In this document: one piece after another, positions 25,389 through 34,083 of the stretch
Numbering within the stretch: the stretch's first letter is position 1
How the letters are laid out: each line of letters begins with the position of its first letter
Assembly: GCF_051513965.1 (NCBI RefSeq)
Contig: NZ_CP195847.1
Span: 1,674,001 to 1,738,000, forward strand
Reading direction: 5' to 3'
DNA: 64,000 nt
From: Paramicrobacterium sp051513965
GTDB lineage: Bacteria > Actinomycetota > Actinomycetes > Actinomycetales > Microbacteriaceae
Made by a program: the position numbers and the translations under genes
Notes under the pieces: model-generated
What the model was told of the DNA's origin: nothing
What the model saw: only the letters and a program-made list of their open reading frames with translations
The model's database searches: none

Positions 25389-27674
25389 TCAGCTCTCGGA
25401 AGCTTCAGCAGCCTCGTCGGCCTTCTTCTCGCCGTCCTCGGATTCCTCGGCGATGACCGGCTGCAGCGAAAGCTTGCCGCGGTCGTCGACCTTGGTCACC
25501 TCGACGAGGATCTTCTGTCCGACACTGAGGACGTCCTCAACGGCGCCGACCCGCTTGCCGCCAGCGAGCTTGCGCACCTCAGAGATGTGCAGCAGGCCAT
25601 CCTTGCCCGGCAGAAGCGAGATGAATGCTCCGAAGGCGGCGATCTTCACGACCGTTCCGAGGAACTGGTCGCCGACCTCCGGATTGGTCGGGTTGGCGAT
25701 CGCGTTCACCTGGGCACGAGCGGCCTCGGCAGACGGACCATCGACAGCTCCGATGAAGACGGTACCGTCCTCCTCGATGGAGATGTCGGCGCCGGTCTCG
25801 TCCTGGATGCCGTTGATCGTCTTGCCCTTCGGACCAATGAGCTCGCCGATCTTGTCGACGGGGATCTGAACGCTGATGACGCGCGGCGCGGTCGGCGCCA
25901 TCTCGTCCGGAGCGTCGATCGCCGCATTGAGCACCTGCAGGATCTGCGAACGGGCATCCTTGGCCTGCGTGAGGGCGGCCGCCAGCACAGATGCCGGGAT
26001 GCCGTCAAGCTTCGTGTCGAGCTGAATAGCCGTCACGTAGTCGCTGGTTCCCGCCACCTTGAAGTCCATGTCGCCCAGAGCGTCTTCCGCACCGAGGATG
26101 TCAGTGAGCGCGGCGTAGCGCGTCTCTCCGTCGACCTCATCGGAGACGAGGCCCATCGCGATACCCGCGACAGGGGCACGCAGCGGCACTCCCGCATTCA
26201 GCAACGAGAGGGTCGACGCGCACACGGATCCCATCGAGGTCGAGCCGTTGGAACCGAGAGCCTCGGAAACCTGACGAATCGCATACGGGAACTCGTCACG
26301 ACTCGGCAGAACCGGCGCCAGAGCGCGCTCGGCGAGGAAGCCGTGCCCGATCTCGCGGCGCTTCGGAGAGCCGACTCGGCCGGTCTCACCCGTCGAGTAC
26401 GGCGGGAAATTGTAGTGGTGCATGTAACGCTTGTGCGTCTGCGGCGACAGCGAGTCGATCTGCTGCTCCATCTTGAGCATGTTGAGCGTCGTGACACCAA
26501 GAATCTGCGTCTCGCCGCGCTGGAAGATCGCGGAGCCGTGAACCCGTGGGATCACCTGGACCTCAGCGTCGAGCGGGCGGATGTCCGCGAGGCCGCGACC
26601 GTCGATGCGCACACCCTCGGTGAGGATGCGACCGCGAACGATCCGCTTCGTGACCGCCTTGTACGCCCCCGAGACCTGGCTGGCAGCCTCAGCAGGCAGC
26701 TCGCCCGCTTCGACCTTTGCCGCGATCTGCTCCTTGACGCGCTCCTTGAGCTCGTCATCGGCGTTCTGACGCTCCTGCTTGTCTGCGATCTGGTAGACAC
26801 GCGACAGCTCGTCGGCCGCGAGACCGTCCACCGCGGCGAAAACCTCGTCGGTGTAGGGCAGGAAGACCGGGTAGTCCTGGACTTCCTTCGCCGAGTGCGC
26901 TGCCATCTCGGACTGTGCGCGCACGAGCTCCGAGATGAACGGCTTGGCCGCTTCGAGACCGTCGGCCACGATCTCCTCGTTGGGCTTGACGGCGCCCGCC
27001 TTGATCAGATCGAAGCTGTGCTCTGTCGCCTCAGCCTCGACCATCATGATCGCGACGTCCTGCGAACCGTCGGCGCCGGTGATGACACGGCCGGCCACCA
27101 TGAGGTCGAACACAGCCTGGTCGACCTGCTCCGCATTCGGGAAGGCAACCCACTGATCGGCGTTCTGACCGTCACCCGGAATGAGTGCGAGCCGCACACC
27201 GGCGATCGGACCGGAGAACGGCAGACCCGAGATCTGAGTCGATGCCGAAGCCGCGTTGATCGCGAGCGCGTCGTAGAACTCGCCGGGGGCGATCGAGAGC
27301 ACGGTGACGACGATCTGCACCTCGTTCCGCAGTCCGTCGACGAACGACGGACGCAGCGGGCGGTCGATCAGCCGGCAGACGAGAATCGCGTCGGTCGAGG
27401 GGCGTCCCTCCCGACGGAAGAACGAGCCGGGGATCTTCCCCGCGGCATAGCTGCGCTCCTCGACGTCCACTGTGAGCGGGAAGAAGTCGAAGTTGTCTTT
27501 CGGATGCTTGCTGGCCGACGTCGCCGAGAGAAGCATCGTCTCATCGTCGAGGTATGCAGCGACAGAACCCTGCGACTGCTGTGCGAGACGACCCGTCTCG
27601 AAGCGCACGGTGCGCTTTCCGAAGCGGCCGTTATCGAGCACGGCCTCCGCTGCGGTGATTTCTGGACCCTCCAA
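25389..27674 (-). CDS. pnp: Polyribonucleotide nucleotidyltransferase (PNPase)
   Basis: PNPase is a 3'-5' phosphorolytic exoribonuclease of the RNA degradosome that also makes 3' tails. The product of about 761 residues has two RNase PH cores (first: AAYLDDETMLLSATSASK…RRPLRPSF-type segments; second: GRGLADIRPLDAEV and SMGSVCASTLSLLNAG), a KH domain at about 598–645 (VDKIGELIGPKGKTIN) and an S1 domain at about 661–730 (VVKIAAFGAFISLLPG), then an acidic tail. TTG at 27674 is chosen: AAGGAGA is seven bases upstream and the product starts LEGPEI, as homologues do with MEGPEI. GTG at 27680 would abut the ribosome site. Confidence 0.97.
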   Translation of the reverse strand: MEGPEITAAEAVLDNGRFGKRTVRFETGRLAQQSQGSVAAYLDDETMLLSATSASKHPKDNFDFFPLTVDVEERSYAAGKIPGSFFRREGRPSTDAILVCRLIDRPLRPSFVDGLRNEVQIVVTVLSIAPGEFYDALAINAASASTQISGLPFSGPIAGVRLALIPGDGQNADQWVAFPNAEQVDQAVFDLMVAGRVITGADGSQDVAIMMVEAEATEHSFDLIKAGAVKPNEEIVADGLEAAKPFISELVRAQSEMAAHSAKEVQDYPVFLPYTDEVFAAVDGLAADELSRVYQIADKQERQNADDELKERVKEQIAAKVEAGELPAEAASQVSGAYKAVTKRIVRGRILTEGVRIDGRGLADIRPLDAEVQVIPRVHGSAIFQRGETQILGVTTLNMLKMEQQIDSLSPQTHKRYMHHYNFPPYSTGETGRVGSPKRREIGHGFLAERALAPVLPSRDEFPYAIRQVSEALGSNGSTSMGSVCASTLSLLNAGVPLRAPVAGIAMGLVSDEVDGETRYAALTDILGAEDALGDMDFKVAGTSDYVTAIQLDTKLDGIPASVLAAALTQAKDARSQILQVLNAAIDAPDEMAPTAPRVISVQIPVDKIGELIGPKGKTINGIQDETGADISIEEDGTVFIGAVDGPSAEAARAQVNAIANPTNPEVGDQFLGTVVKIAAFGAFISLLPGKDGLLHISEVRKLAGGKRVGAVEDVLSVGQKILVEVTKVDDRGKLSLQPVIAEESEDGEKKADEAAEASES

Positions 27675-27685
27675 GGTCACTCTCC

Positions 27686-27868
27686 TTATGTGTCCGCGGG
27701 CTTGTGCCCGACGTTCACGGAGCAGAACAGGCAGTACATACTCATGACCACAGTGAGGTCGTCATGGCTGATCTCCAGTAGAAAACCGCTCTCGCTGTCG
27801 TCCGAGAGAGATCCACCACCGAGGACCAGCTTCCTGCCGGCCTGCTCCGTTCTTGCAAAGCCGATCAT
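27686..27868 (-). CDS. Possible 60-residue leader protein upstream of pnp
   Basis: A small frame begins with ATG at 27868 and ends in a TAA that overlaps the pnp ribosome site (TAAGGAG). The product, starting MIGFARTEQAGRKLVLGGGSL, contains a short hydrophobic stretch and a CLFC cysteine pair near residues 46–49. Third-position bias is moderately coding-like. No ribosome site precedes the ATG, but TGATACCAT, a -10-like box, lies about 20 bases upstream. I do not recognise a family. It fills much of the 310-base gap between pnp and the patatin gene; the rest of that gap shows only promoter-like sequence. Confidence 0.4.
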   Translation of the reverse strand: MIGFARTEQAGRKLVLGGGSLSDDSESGFLLEISHDDLTVVMSMYCLFCSVNVGHKPADT

Positions 27869-27984
27869 GTGACCGGCCAGAGCGATGGTATCAGAGAGGC
27901 CTGTTCAGAGGCTGGATTTCTGCGCTCTGGCACGCCGTCGGTGCCGGGCGCTAGCGTTGAGGCACCGACACCCGGGGAGGTCGC

Positions 27985-30900
27985 ATGAATGGGTCGCAGA
28001 TGCGGGCGGTGGCACTCGGAATCGGCCAGGGCATCTCCGATCGGTCAGCTGTCACGAGCATCCCCGACCACGGGCGCCACGGGCGTGTGCTGCGCATCGC
28101 GCTCGCTCTGCGCGGGGGCGTGAGCCTCGCCGTCTGGATCGGAGGCGCCATCGCCGAGCTCGATGTCGCTCGACGCATCAGGATCGCTGAGACGACAGAC
28201 GGCTGGGATGCGTACTACGTCACCCCCTCTGAGGACGAGTCTCCCGACCTCGACGGGCCTGAGATCTCGCGCGCAACGGTGTACGCACGGCATCTGGATG
28301 CGGCGGGATACGACGCGATCCAGTTCGACGTGCTCGCCGGCGCGAGCGCGGGTGGCCTCAACGCGGTCGTCTACGGCGTCGCCCAGAGAGCCGGCGCCAG
28401 CGTCAACTCCCTTCTCGATGCCTGGCAGGAAGCCGCTGACGTGCGTCATCTCCTGCAGCCACCGGGCTTTCGCACAGCCGATTCCCTCATGCGCGGCGAC
28501 TACTACTTCTGGCCGCGCGTGGAGTCCGCGCTTCACGCTCTCCACACTGAACCGGGAATCGGACGCAACCCCCTGCACGTGTCCTCGACGATCTCTGTCG
28601 ACCTCGCCGCCACGATCATCGACAGCACCTCACGCAGCGTGCCCGGCTCGTATGACACGAGAGGGTACTTCCACTTCGTGGCTGACAGCGCTTCCCCGGC
28701 CGCTGAAGTCGGACGGCGCATACCCGCTCAGGTTGGAGACGGATCAGATCTGTCTCGACTGGCTTATGCCGCTCGTTCCACGTCGTCGTTTCCCGGTGCC
28801 TTCGAGCCGGCGCTCATCTTCTCGAAGACGAAGCGCGTCGGCGAGTCCGTGACGGGCGACTCGCGTCATATCGATATGTCGTTCGTCTTCAGCGGCCATC
28901 GACCGGACTGGAACCACCCTTTCCGGGTCATCGACGGCAGCATCCTCGATGATGTGCCGATCGATCAGGCGTTCCGGGCTGTTCGCCGGTCGGCATCGGC
29001 GACGCGATCGGACCGCGTCCTGCTCTACCTGGATCCGAGCCCACCTGTCCCGCCTCCCAACACGGTCCGACCGACTCGGTATGGACCGTCACCCGCCGAG
29101 GGCCCCGTGGGCGTGCTGCGACGATTCAAAGATCGCCAGTCACGCGTGCTCAATGTGCTGCGCGCCGGGCGTCATGCATCAGACGATGGAGATCCCGGTG
29201 GGCCAGAGGTCGCTCGCGTCGAACGCTTTCGCCTGGAGCTGCTGAGGGATGCCGCACGAGGCAGAGCATTCGCCACGTCGTCGGAGCGCACCGCCTTCGA
29301 CCCTGAGCGCGGACGCGTTGCGTACACGCGCTATCGTGCGGCGCGCGACGCACGATATCTCACGGCCGTCACAGCAGATCCCTCGCACTGGCAGGCGAGC
29401 GCCACTCTCCCCACCCGCTCGACCTGGCTGCCGTGGGAGCAGAATTCCAGAGAGCACCTTGCCGCTGCTCTGCAGATTCGATTCGATCGCGCTGCCGACG
29501 ACGCTGATGCCACGGCGCGCGAGTCGATCTGTGCCGGCCCCCAGGGACTCTACGATGCCGCGCTCTGCGCGCTGGCCTGGGTCCGAGATCTCGAGCGTCT
29601 CGCGGATCACGACGCCGCTCGCGCTGCCGCGGAGCTGAGGCTCCGCATCTATCACGTACTAGCACAGGCATCCGATGCCCGAGATGCTGTGACCGCGAGC
29701 GTGCTGACGGCCGCACACGGTGCAGCCGACCCGGCCAACGCAGCCGCAGCCGAATGGGTGAGGGCGAGCGGAGCTCACGAACTCAGCACCCTCTGGCACG
29801 CACTCGATGTCGTGGTAGGTGACGCGCGCGCCGTATCCCCGGCGGTCGCCGAGGTGCCGGACTGGAGAAACAGCCCGTTCAGCGGCGCTCCCAGTCAGGA
29901 AGACGCCTTCACAGCCCGCGACCTCCCTTCGTTCCTCGCGCCCCGGGGTATCCCCGACGCGCTCAGCTCCATCTCATTCGAGCGACTCACCGCGGCCGAG
30001 CCACCTGCACATGCCGATCAGTACGCGCCTCTTGTGAGACGCCGACGCAGCGCGCGGACCGGGCTTGCCCTCTCGCTCGACCGTCGCGATGTGACGGACG
30101 AGACGGTGACACGTCTCTATGGGACGGACACGCTGAGCGCCGAAGACAAACTCTCCGGCTCTCTCCTCTGGAACTTTGGGGGCTTTCTCAGCGCTGCGTG
30201 GCGATCGAACGACTGGTGGTGGGGGCGGCTCGACGCCTCGGCATCCCTTGTCCGCATGCTCATGCGACGGACAGACGCAGGCAGTCAGGACGCCTCAGAA
30301 TCGGACGTCGACGACGTTCAGGTTGCCCTCCTGACCGAACTTGCCTCGTCAGACAATGCACCGCTGAGCGGCGAGGCCTCGGCTACCTCCGTCGAAGAGA
30401 TCCGACGCCGCTTCGAATTCGGCGCGGACACACTCGAGAACCTCGCCCCTGCCTACCGACTGGCCGTAGCCTCCCGAGCCGTGCGCGTAGCCTCACGCGC
30501 GATCGCCGGATCGGTCGGCCGTCCCACTCGAATTCTCATCGGCTTACTCCGCCCGTTCGCCGTCGCGCTCCCTCTCGCCATGGCCCCACTGCGCGCCGCG
30601 GTCGTCGCCGCCATCATCGGCATCGCAGTCGCAGTGATCGGCGGAGTCGCTCCCCCGCGTGGAGTAACCGAGCTCGCCGTCACTTGGCCTGCCCATCTCA
30701 TCAGCTGCGCTCTCATCAGCATCGCTGTCATCGTCGTCTGCGACTCTGCGGCGCGATGGCGACATCTGCTGAAGCGCCTGCGGCACGTGGCGATCCCACT
30801 GTCAGAGGCGACCGTCGCGGATGTGTCCGGGCTTCGGCGACGCGCGATGGCCCAAGCCACGCTCTTCGCCGCACTCAGTGTGATGACGTCCGCTGCGGCA

Positions 30901-31443
30901 TCCGCTCTCGTCCTCGCACGAGGCTTGGATGTGACCTGGTGGCTGCTCAGCGCTTCAAGCGCGGGGTGCATCGGCGTCGCTCGCACTCGCGCGCTCACGA
31001 CGTCTTCCCTGTCTCAATCTCGCCTGGGATGGCTGACAGCGCCCGCCGTGTACCTCGTCTTCGCATCGACGATCGCCGCCATCCCCTCCGTGCTCGCGCC
31101 GATTCACCTGCAGCACCGAATCGTCACTCCTCTCACGGTGGCCGTCGCGTGCGCGGCCGTCGCGCTCATACTGACCGGCGGGTGGCTGCGTTTCGGCCCC
31201 ACCCTACGAGGCGTCATCGCCAATCCGCTCACCGTCAGCCTGATCGCGTCTGCCGCGGGGACACTGCCTGTGTGGCTGGCGACCCAGCTGGCCGACACAC
31301 CGTTTCCCGCGCTCACAACGCTCACAACTGTCATCGCCGGAATCCTCGCATGGGGCACGGCGGTCTGGTGGCTCCCTGAGTTCCCCGGGGATGCGCATGA
31401 CATCGACGCCGCGGATGACCCGCGGCACCCGGCCGCAGTTTAG
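27985..31443 (+). CDS. Patatin-like phospholipase with DUF3376 and C-terminal membrane domain
   Basis: A 1152-residue protein. The N-terminal patatin domain has the oxyanion glycine loop RGGVSLAVWIGG (residues 43–54), the nucleophile elbow GASAG with serine at 121, and the dyad aspartate in VIDGSILDD near residue 319, so a lipid acyl hydrolase activity is expected. A long middle region of actinobacterial patatin-related (DUF3376) type follows, and about eight hydrophobic segments fill residues 850–1140. GGGGAGGTCGC precedes the ATG. Family members are often 700–1000 residues without so large a membrane part. Its substrate and role are unknown. Confidence 0.88.
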   Translation: MNGSQMRAVALGIGQGISDRSAVTSIPDHGRHGRVLRIALALRGGVSLAVWIGGAIAELDVARRIRIAETTDGWDAYYVTPSEDESPDLDGPEISRATVYARHLDAAGYDAIQFDVLAGASAGGLNAVVYGVAQRAGASVNSLLDAWQEAADVRHLLQPPGFRTADSLMRGDYYFWPRVESALHALHTEPGIGRNPLHVSSTISVDLAATIIDSTSRSVPGSYDTRGYFHFVADSASPAAEVGRRIPAQVGDGSDLSRLAYAARSTSSFPGAFEPALIFSKTKRVGESVTGDSRHIDMSFVFSGHRPDWNHPFRVIDGSILDDVPIDQAFRAVRRSASATRSDRVLLYLDPSPPVPPPNTVRPTRYGPSPAEGPVGVLRRFKDRQSRVLNVLRAGRHASDDGDPGGPEVARVERFRLELLRDAARGRAFATSSERTAFDPERGRVAYTRYRAARDARYLTAVTADPSHWQASATLPTRSTWLPWEQNSREHLAAALQIRFDRAADDADATARESICAGPQGLYDAALCALAWVRDLERLADHDAARAAAELRLRIYHVLAQASDARDAVTASVLTAAHGAADPANAAAAEWVRASGAHELSTLWHALDVVVGDARAVSPAVAEVPDWRNSPFSGAPSQEDAFTARDLPSFLAPRGIPDALSSISFERLTAAEPPAHADQYAPLVRRRRSARTGLALSLDRRDVTDETVTRLYGTDTLSAEDKLSGSLLWNFGGFLSAAWRSNDWWWGRLDASASLVRMLMRRTDAGSQDASESDVDDVQVALLTELASSDNAPLSGEASATSVEEIRRRFEFGADTLENLAPAYRLAVASRAVRVASRAIAGSVGRPTRILIGLLRPFAVALPLAMAPLRAAVVAAIIGIAVAVIGGVAPPRGVTELAVTWPAHLISCALISIAVIVVCDSAARWRHLLKRLRHVAIPLSEATVADVSGLRRRAMAQATLFAALSVMTSAAASALVLARGLDVTWWLLSASSAGCIGVARTRALTTSSLSQSRLGWLTAPAVYLVFASTIAAIPSVLAPIHLQHRIVTPLTVAVACAAVALILTGGWLRFGPTLRGVIANPLTVSLIASAAGTLPVWLATQLADTPFPALTTLTTVIAGILAWGTAVWWLPEFPGDAHDIDAADDPRHPAAV

Positions 31444-31466
31444 AGTTGTTGGGCTGAAGGAGACAC

Positions 31467-32639
31467 ATGAGCACGACACCGCAGACTGAGCCGGCGCCCA
31501 TGCCCGCGAAGAAGAAGCGCGTTCCGCTGTGGGACAATGCTCGATTCCTCTGCATCGTGCTGGTCGTCACCGGTCACGCCATCCAGCGTCTGATCGCCGA
31601 CTCTGACATCGCGCTCACCCTGTATTTGGTCATCTACGCGTTTCACATGCCCGCTTTCGCCTTCGTGAGCGGCTACTTCTCGAAGTCGGGCCCGGCATCC
31701 GTTCGCCAGATGAAGCGCGTGCTCACAGACATCGTGCTGCCCTACGTGATCATGGAGACGATCTGGACGATCGTGAAGTTCTTCGCCGAGGGAGACCAGA
31801 CGCTCAACCCGACGAAGCCCTCGTGGACTCTGTGGTTTCTGCTCGCACTGGCCATCTTCAGGCTCGTGCTTCCCTATCTCGCGCTTCTGCGTTGGCCGCT
31901 GTTCTGGTCCATCGTGCTCTCGGTGGGTGTCGGCTACCTCGACAACGTCGACAACACGTTCTCGCTCTCCCGCCTCTTTGGGATCCTCCCCTTCTTCGTG
32001 CTCGGCTGGCGAATCAAGCACTGGGATGTCGTCTCGCGCTGGAAGCTCGATGAGTATCGGCCCTGGTGGCTGAGACTCATCGCCGTCGCTGTCTTCGCCG
32101 CGTGGACGGCCGTCGTGTGGCTTCACATCGATCTCTGGCGCGACATCGATCTGCGCTTCTGGTTCTTCTACGACGATTCGTACGACGGACTCGGGGAGGA
32201 TGCCTGGTGGGCCGGGGGCGTCCGACTCGCAATCATCATCCTCAACGTCATCCTCATCGCCGCGTTCATGCTTCTCGTTCCGCGCCGCAAGAGCTGGATG
32301 ACGGGCTTCGGTCAAGCCACCATGTACGTCTATCTGCTGCACAGCTTCGCGCTCTACCCGATCCGCGAGTCCGGCATTCTCTCGAAGGCGGAGCACGCTG
32401 ATCTGCTTCTCCCCGTGATGGTCATCATCGCGATACTTCTCTCCATAGCTCTCTCCACGGAGCCTGTGCGACGGTTCTTCCGGCCACTCATCGAGCCGAA
32501 GCCTCGATGGCTGTTCGCAAAGGACGATGGGATGCCGGCCGGACCGAGTCGAACAGATCCGACCGGTTCACGACGCCCACGGACGGCGAGCGTCCCGACC
32601 GTCTCTCCGAGGAAAACCAAGCGCGACGAGGATTCCTGA
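31467..32639 (+). CDS. Acyltransferase-3 family membrane protein
   Basis: A 390-residue integral membrane protein with about ten hydrophobic segments from residue 25 to 335, and charged cytosolic ends rich in K/R. The N-terminal DNARFLCIVLVVTGHAIQ contains the conserved helix-1 histidine of acyltransferase-3/OpgC-like enzymes, and the following FHMPAFAFVSGYFSK segment is also typical. Such proteins O-acylate glycans or lipids at the membrane. GAAGGAGACAC precedes the ATG and it follows the patatin by 23 bases on the same strand, so the two may be co-transcribed. Confidence 0.85.
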   Translation: MSTTPQTEPAPMPAKKKRVPLWDNARFLCIVLVVTGHAIQRLIADSDIALTLYLVIYAFHMPAFAFVSGYFSKSGPASVRQMKRVLTDIVLPYVIMETIWTIVKFFAEGDQTLNPTKPSWTLWFLLALAIFRLVLPYLALLRWPLFWSIVLSVGVGYLDNVDNTFSLSRLFGILPFFVLGWRIKHWDVVSRWKLDEYRPWWLRLIAVAVFAAWTAVVWLHIDLWRDIDLRFWFFYDDSYDGLGEDAWWAGGVRLAIIILNVILIAAFMLLVPRRKSWMTGFGQATMYVYLLHSFALYPIRESGILSKAEHADLLLPVMVIIAILLSIALSTEPVRRFFRPLIEPKPRWLFAKDDGMPAGPSRTDPTGSRRPRTASVPTVSPRKTKRDEDS

Positions 32640-32663
32640 GCAGGGGCGCACACAGCGTCGACG

Positions 32664-33428
32664 TCAGACGAGATCGAGCACTCTGCGCGCGGCACGCGCG
32701 AGTTCAACGCCATACCCTCGACCATGACCGGCTGCGTGCACGGCCAGTGGGTGGAGCTGGTGAACGGGGACGCGCTCCTGCCATCCGGTGATGAGAGGAT
32801 GCCGCGACTCATAGCCCGCCACGATGCTGTCGATCTCCGGGCATCCGAACAGCGCGAGCATCGCAAGATCAGTCTCTCGATGGCCGCCGTGGGCTGCGGG
32901 GTCGATCAGAACGACCTGATCCGCCCAGAGCACATTGCCGTTCCAGAGATCTCCGTGAAGCCGGGCCGGCGGCTCCTCATCGTCGAAGGTTCCCTCCGCG
33001 ATCAGATCGCACGCGTCCTCCACGACGCGACGCTCCGATCGAGCGAGGTTTCCGGCGTCGACCGCGATATCGAGGAAAGGGCGTACGCGCGCAGCGACAT
33101 AGAACTCGCCCCAGTGAGATGATGTCATCGTCGGCATCTCACGACGCCCGATGTACAGAGGGCCGTCCCACCCCGCAGGTGACGCCCCGAAGGAGGCCGC
33201 GCCTGCGTCATGCGTTCGCGCAAGTGCCTCGCCGAACTCCCGAGCGGCCTCTGCGCTCGGCCGACGTTCGTGGATCCGCTCGAGAACGATTCGCCCGGGC
33301 GACACGTCGAGCACCTCGGCACAGCGCGCTCCCCCGGCAGCCGCGAGCCAGCGAAGCCCAGCCGCCTCGGCCTCGAAGAATCCGGCTGGCGCAGCCCGAC
33401 TCTCTTTGACGACGGGCGACGCAGTCAC
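32664..33428 (-). CDS. Fructosamine kinase family protein
   Basis: A 254-residue kinase-fold protein of the fructosamine-3-kinase/ketosamine-3-kinase group, which phosphorylates sugars attached to protein amines and so starts deglycation. The catalytic loop LHGDLWNGNVLW and metal-binding LIDPAAHGGHRETDLAML are intact; FFEAEAAGLRWL and WGEFYVAARVRPFL are family segments. GTG at 33428 overlaps the stop of the upstream small membrane gene (GTGA). Sequence upstream of that is out of family and covers the small gene, so a longer reading to 33614 is rejected. Confidence 0.88.
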   Translation of the reverse strand: MTASPVVKESRAAPAGFFEAEAAGLRWLAAAGGARCAEVLDVSPGRIVLERIHERRPSAEAAREFGEALARTHDAGAASFGASPAGWDGPLYIGRREMPTMTSSHWGEFYVAARVRPFLDIAVDAGNLARSERRVVEDACDLIAEGTFDDEEPPARLHGDLWNGNVLWADQVVLIDPAAHGGHRETDLAMLALFGCPEIDSIVAGYESRHPLITGWQERVPVHQLHPLAVHAAGHGRGYGVELARAARRVLDLV

Positions 33429-33607
33429 TCGCGCTTCCGCACGGCGATGAAGAAGACACCGACGAGGATCGCCGCGATCACCACAGCGAACAGCGCCTTG
33501 ACGAGGAAGATCGCGACGTGGAACAGCGCACCGATCAGGTTCCAGACGATCACGACGGCAACGATGAAGATGACGATTCCCAGAACCGTCTTCAGCACTC
33601 GGCTCAC
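33425..33607 (-). CDS. Small membrane protein (60 aa)
   Basis: This 60-residue protein is nearly all hydrophobic, with two predicted transmembrane stretches (about residues 6–26 and 32–54) and a positively charged end (VRKRE). The start is GTG at 33607 with AAAGGATGCCTC upstream. It is translationally coupled (GTGA) to the fructosamine-kinase gene. No function is known to me; similar short membrane proteins occur beside this kinase in other actinobacteria, but I cannot name a family. Confidence 0.7.
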   Translation of the reverse strand: MSRVLKTVLGIVIFIVAVVIVWNLIGALFHVAIFLVKALFAVVIAAILVGVFFIAVRKRE

Positions 33608-33649
33608 GAGGCATCCTTTCGCGGTTTGCTTGCTCCAGCCTACGTCAGA

Positions 33650-33676
33650 CGGCCGCCACCCGAAGGGTGACGGCCG
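33650..33676 (-). terminator. Terminator of rpsO
   Basis: A hairpin of CGGCCG, a two-base mismatch, ACCC, loop GAA and the complementary arm lies 24 bases past the rpsO stop. It separates rpsO from the membrane-protein/kinase operon. Confidence 0.55.
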
Positions 33677-33700
33677 CCTGGAAGAAGTGCGATTGAACGC

Positions 33701-33970
33701 TTATCGGCGCAGACCGAGACGCTCGATGAGCGCACGGTAGCGGTTGATGTCGACGTCTGCCAGGTAGCCCAGCATACGACGGCGCTGACCGACGAGAAGC
33801 AGCAGACCACGACGCGAGTGGTGGTCGTGCTTGTGGTGCTTCAGGTGCTCAGTGAGGTCGGTGATGCGCTTCGTCATCACGGCGATCTGAACCTCAGGGG
33901 ATCCAGTGTCACCGGGGTGCGTAGCGTACTCTTCGATGATCGCCTTCTTGGTCTCTGCATCAAGTGCCAT
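33701..33970 (-). CDS. rpsO: 30S ribosomal protein S15
   Basis: S15 binds the central domain of 16S rRNA and nucleates platform assembly. The 89-residue length is exactly standard. It carries the usual HPGDTGSPEVQIAVMTKRI, HLKHHKHDHHSRRGLL and YLADVDINRYRALIERLGLR segments. AAAGGGGA precedes the ATG. rpsO usually sits directly before pnp; here the patatin, acyltransferase and kinase genes intervene. Confidence 0.98.
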   Translation of the reverse strand: MALDAETKKAIIEEYATHPGDTGSPEVQIAVMTKRITDLTEHLKHHKHDHHSRRGLLLLVGQRRRMLGYLADVDINRYRALIERLGLRR

Positions 33971-34083
33971 AGAATCGATCCCCTTTCCGTCGTTGCGCGG
34001 TGCCCGTCACCCTGTGTGCGAGCTCTCTTTATCCGCGGCCGTTATACGGCAACCTGACAATACTAGCAGACGGATCGCCGCAG

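Noticed and set aside
24930..27872. A 980-codon open frame on the plus strand
   Set aside because: It is antisense to pnp and bkdA, its product is Arg/Asp/His/Leu-rich low-information sequence typical of antisense frames in GC-rich DNA, and pnp on the other strand is certain.
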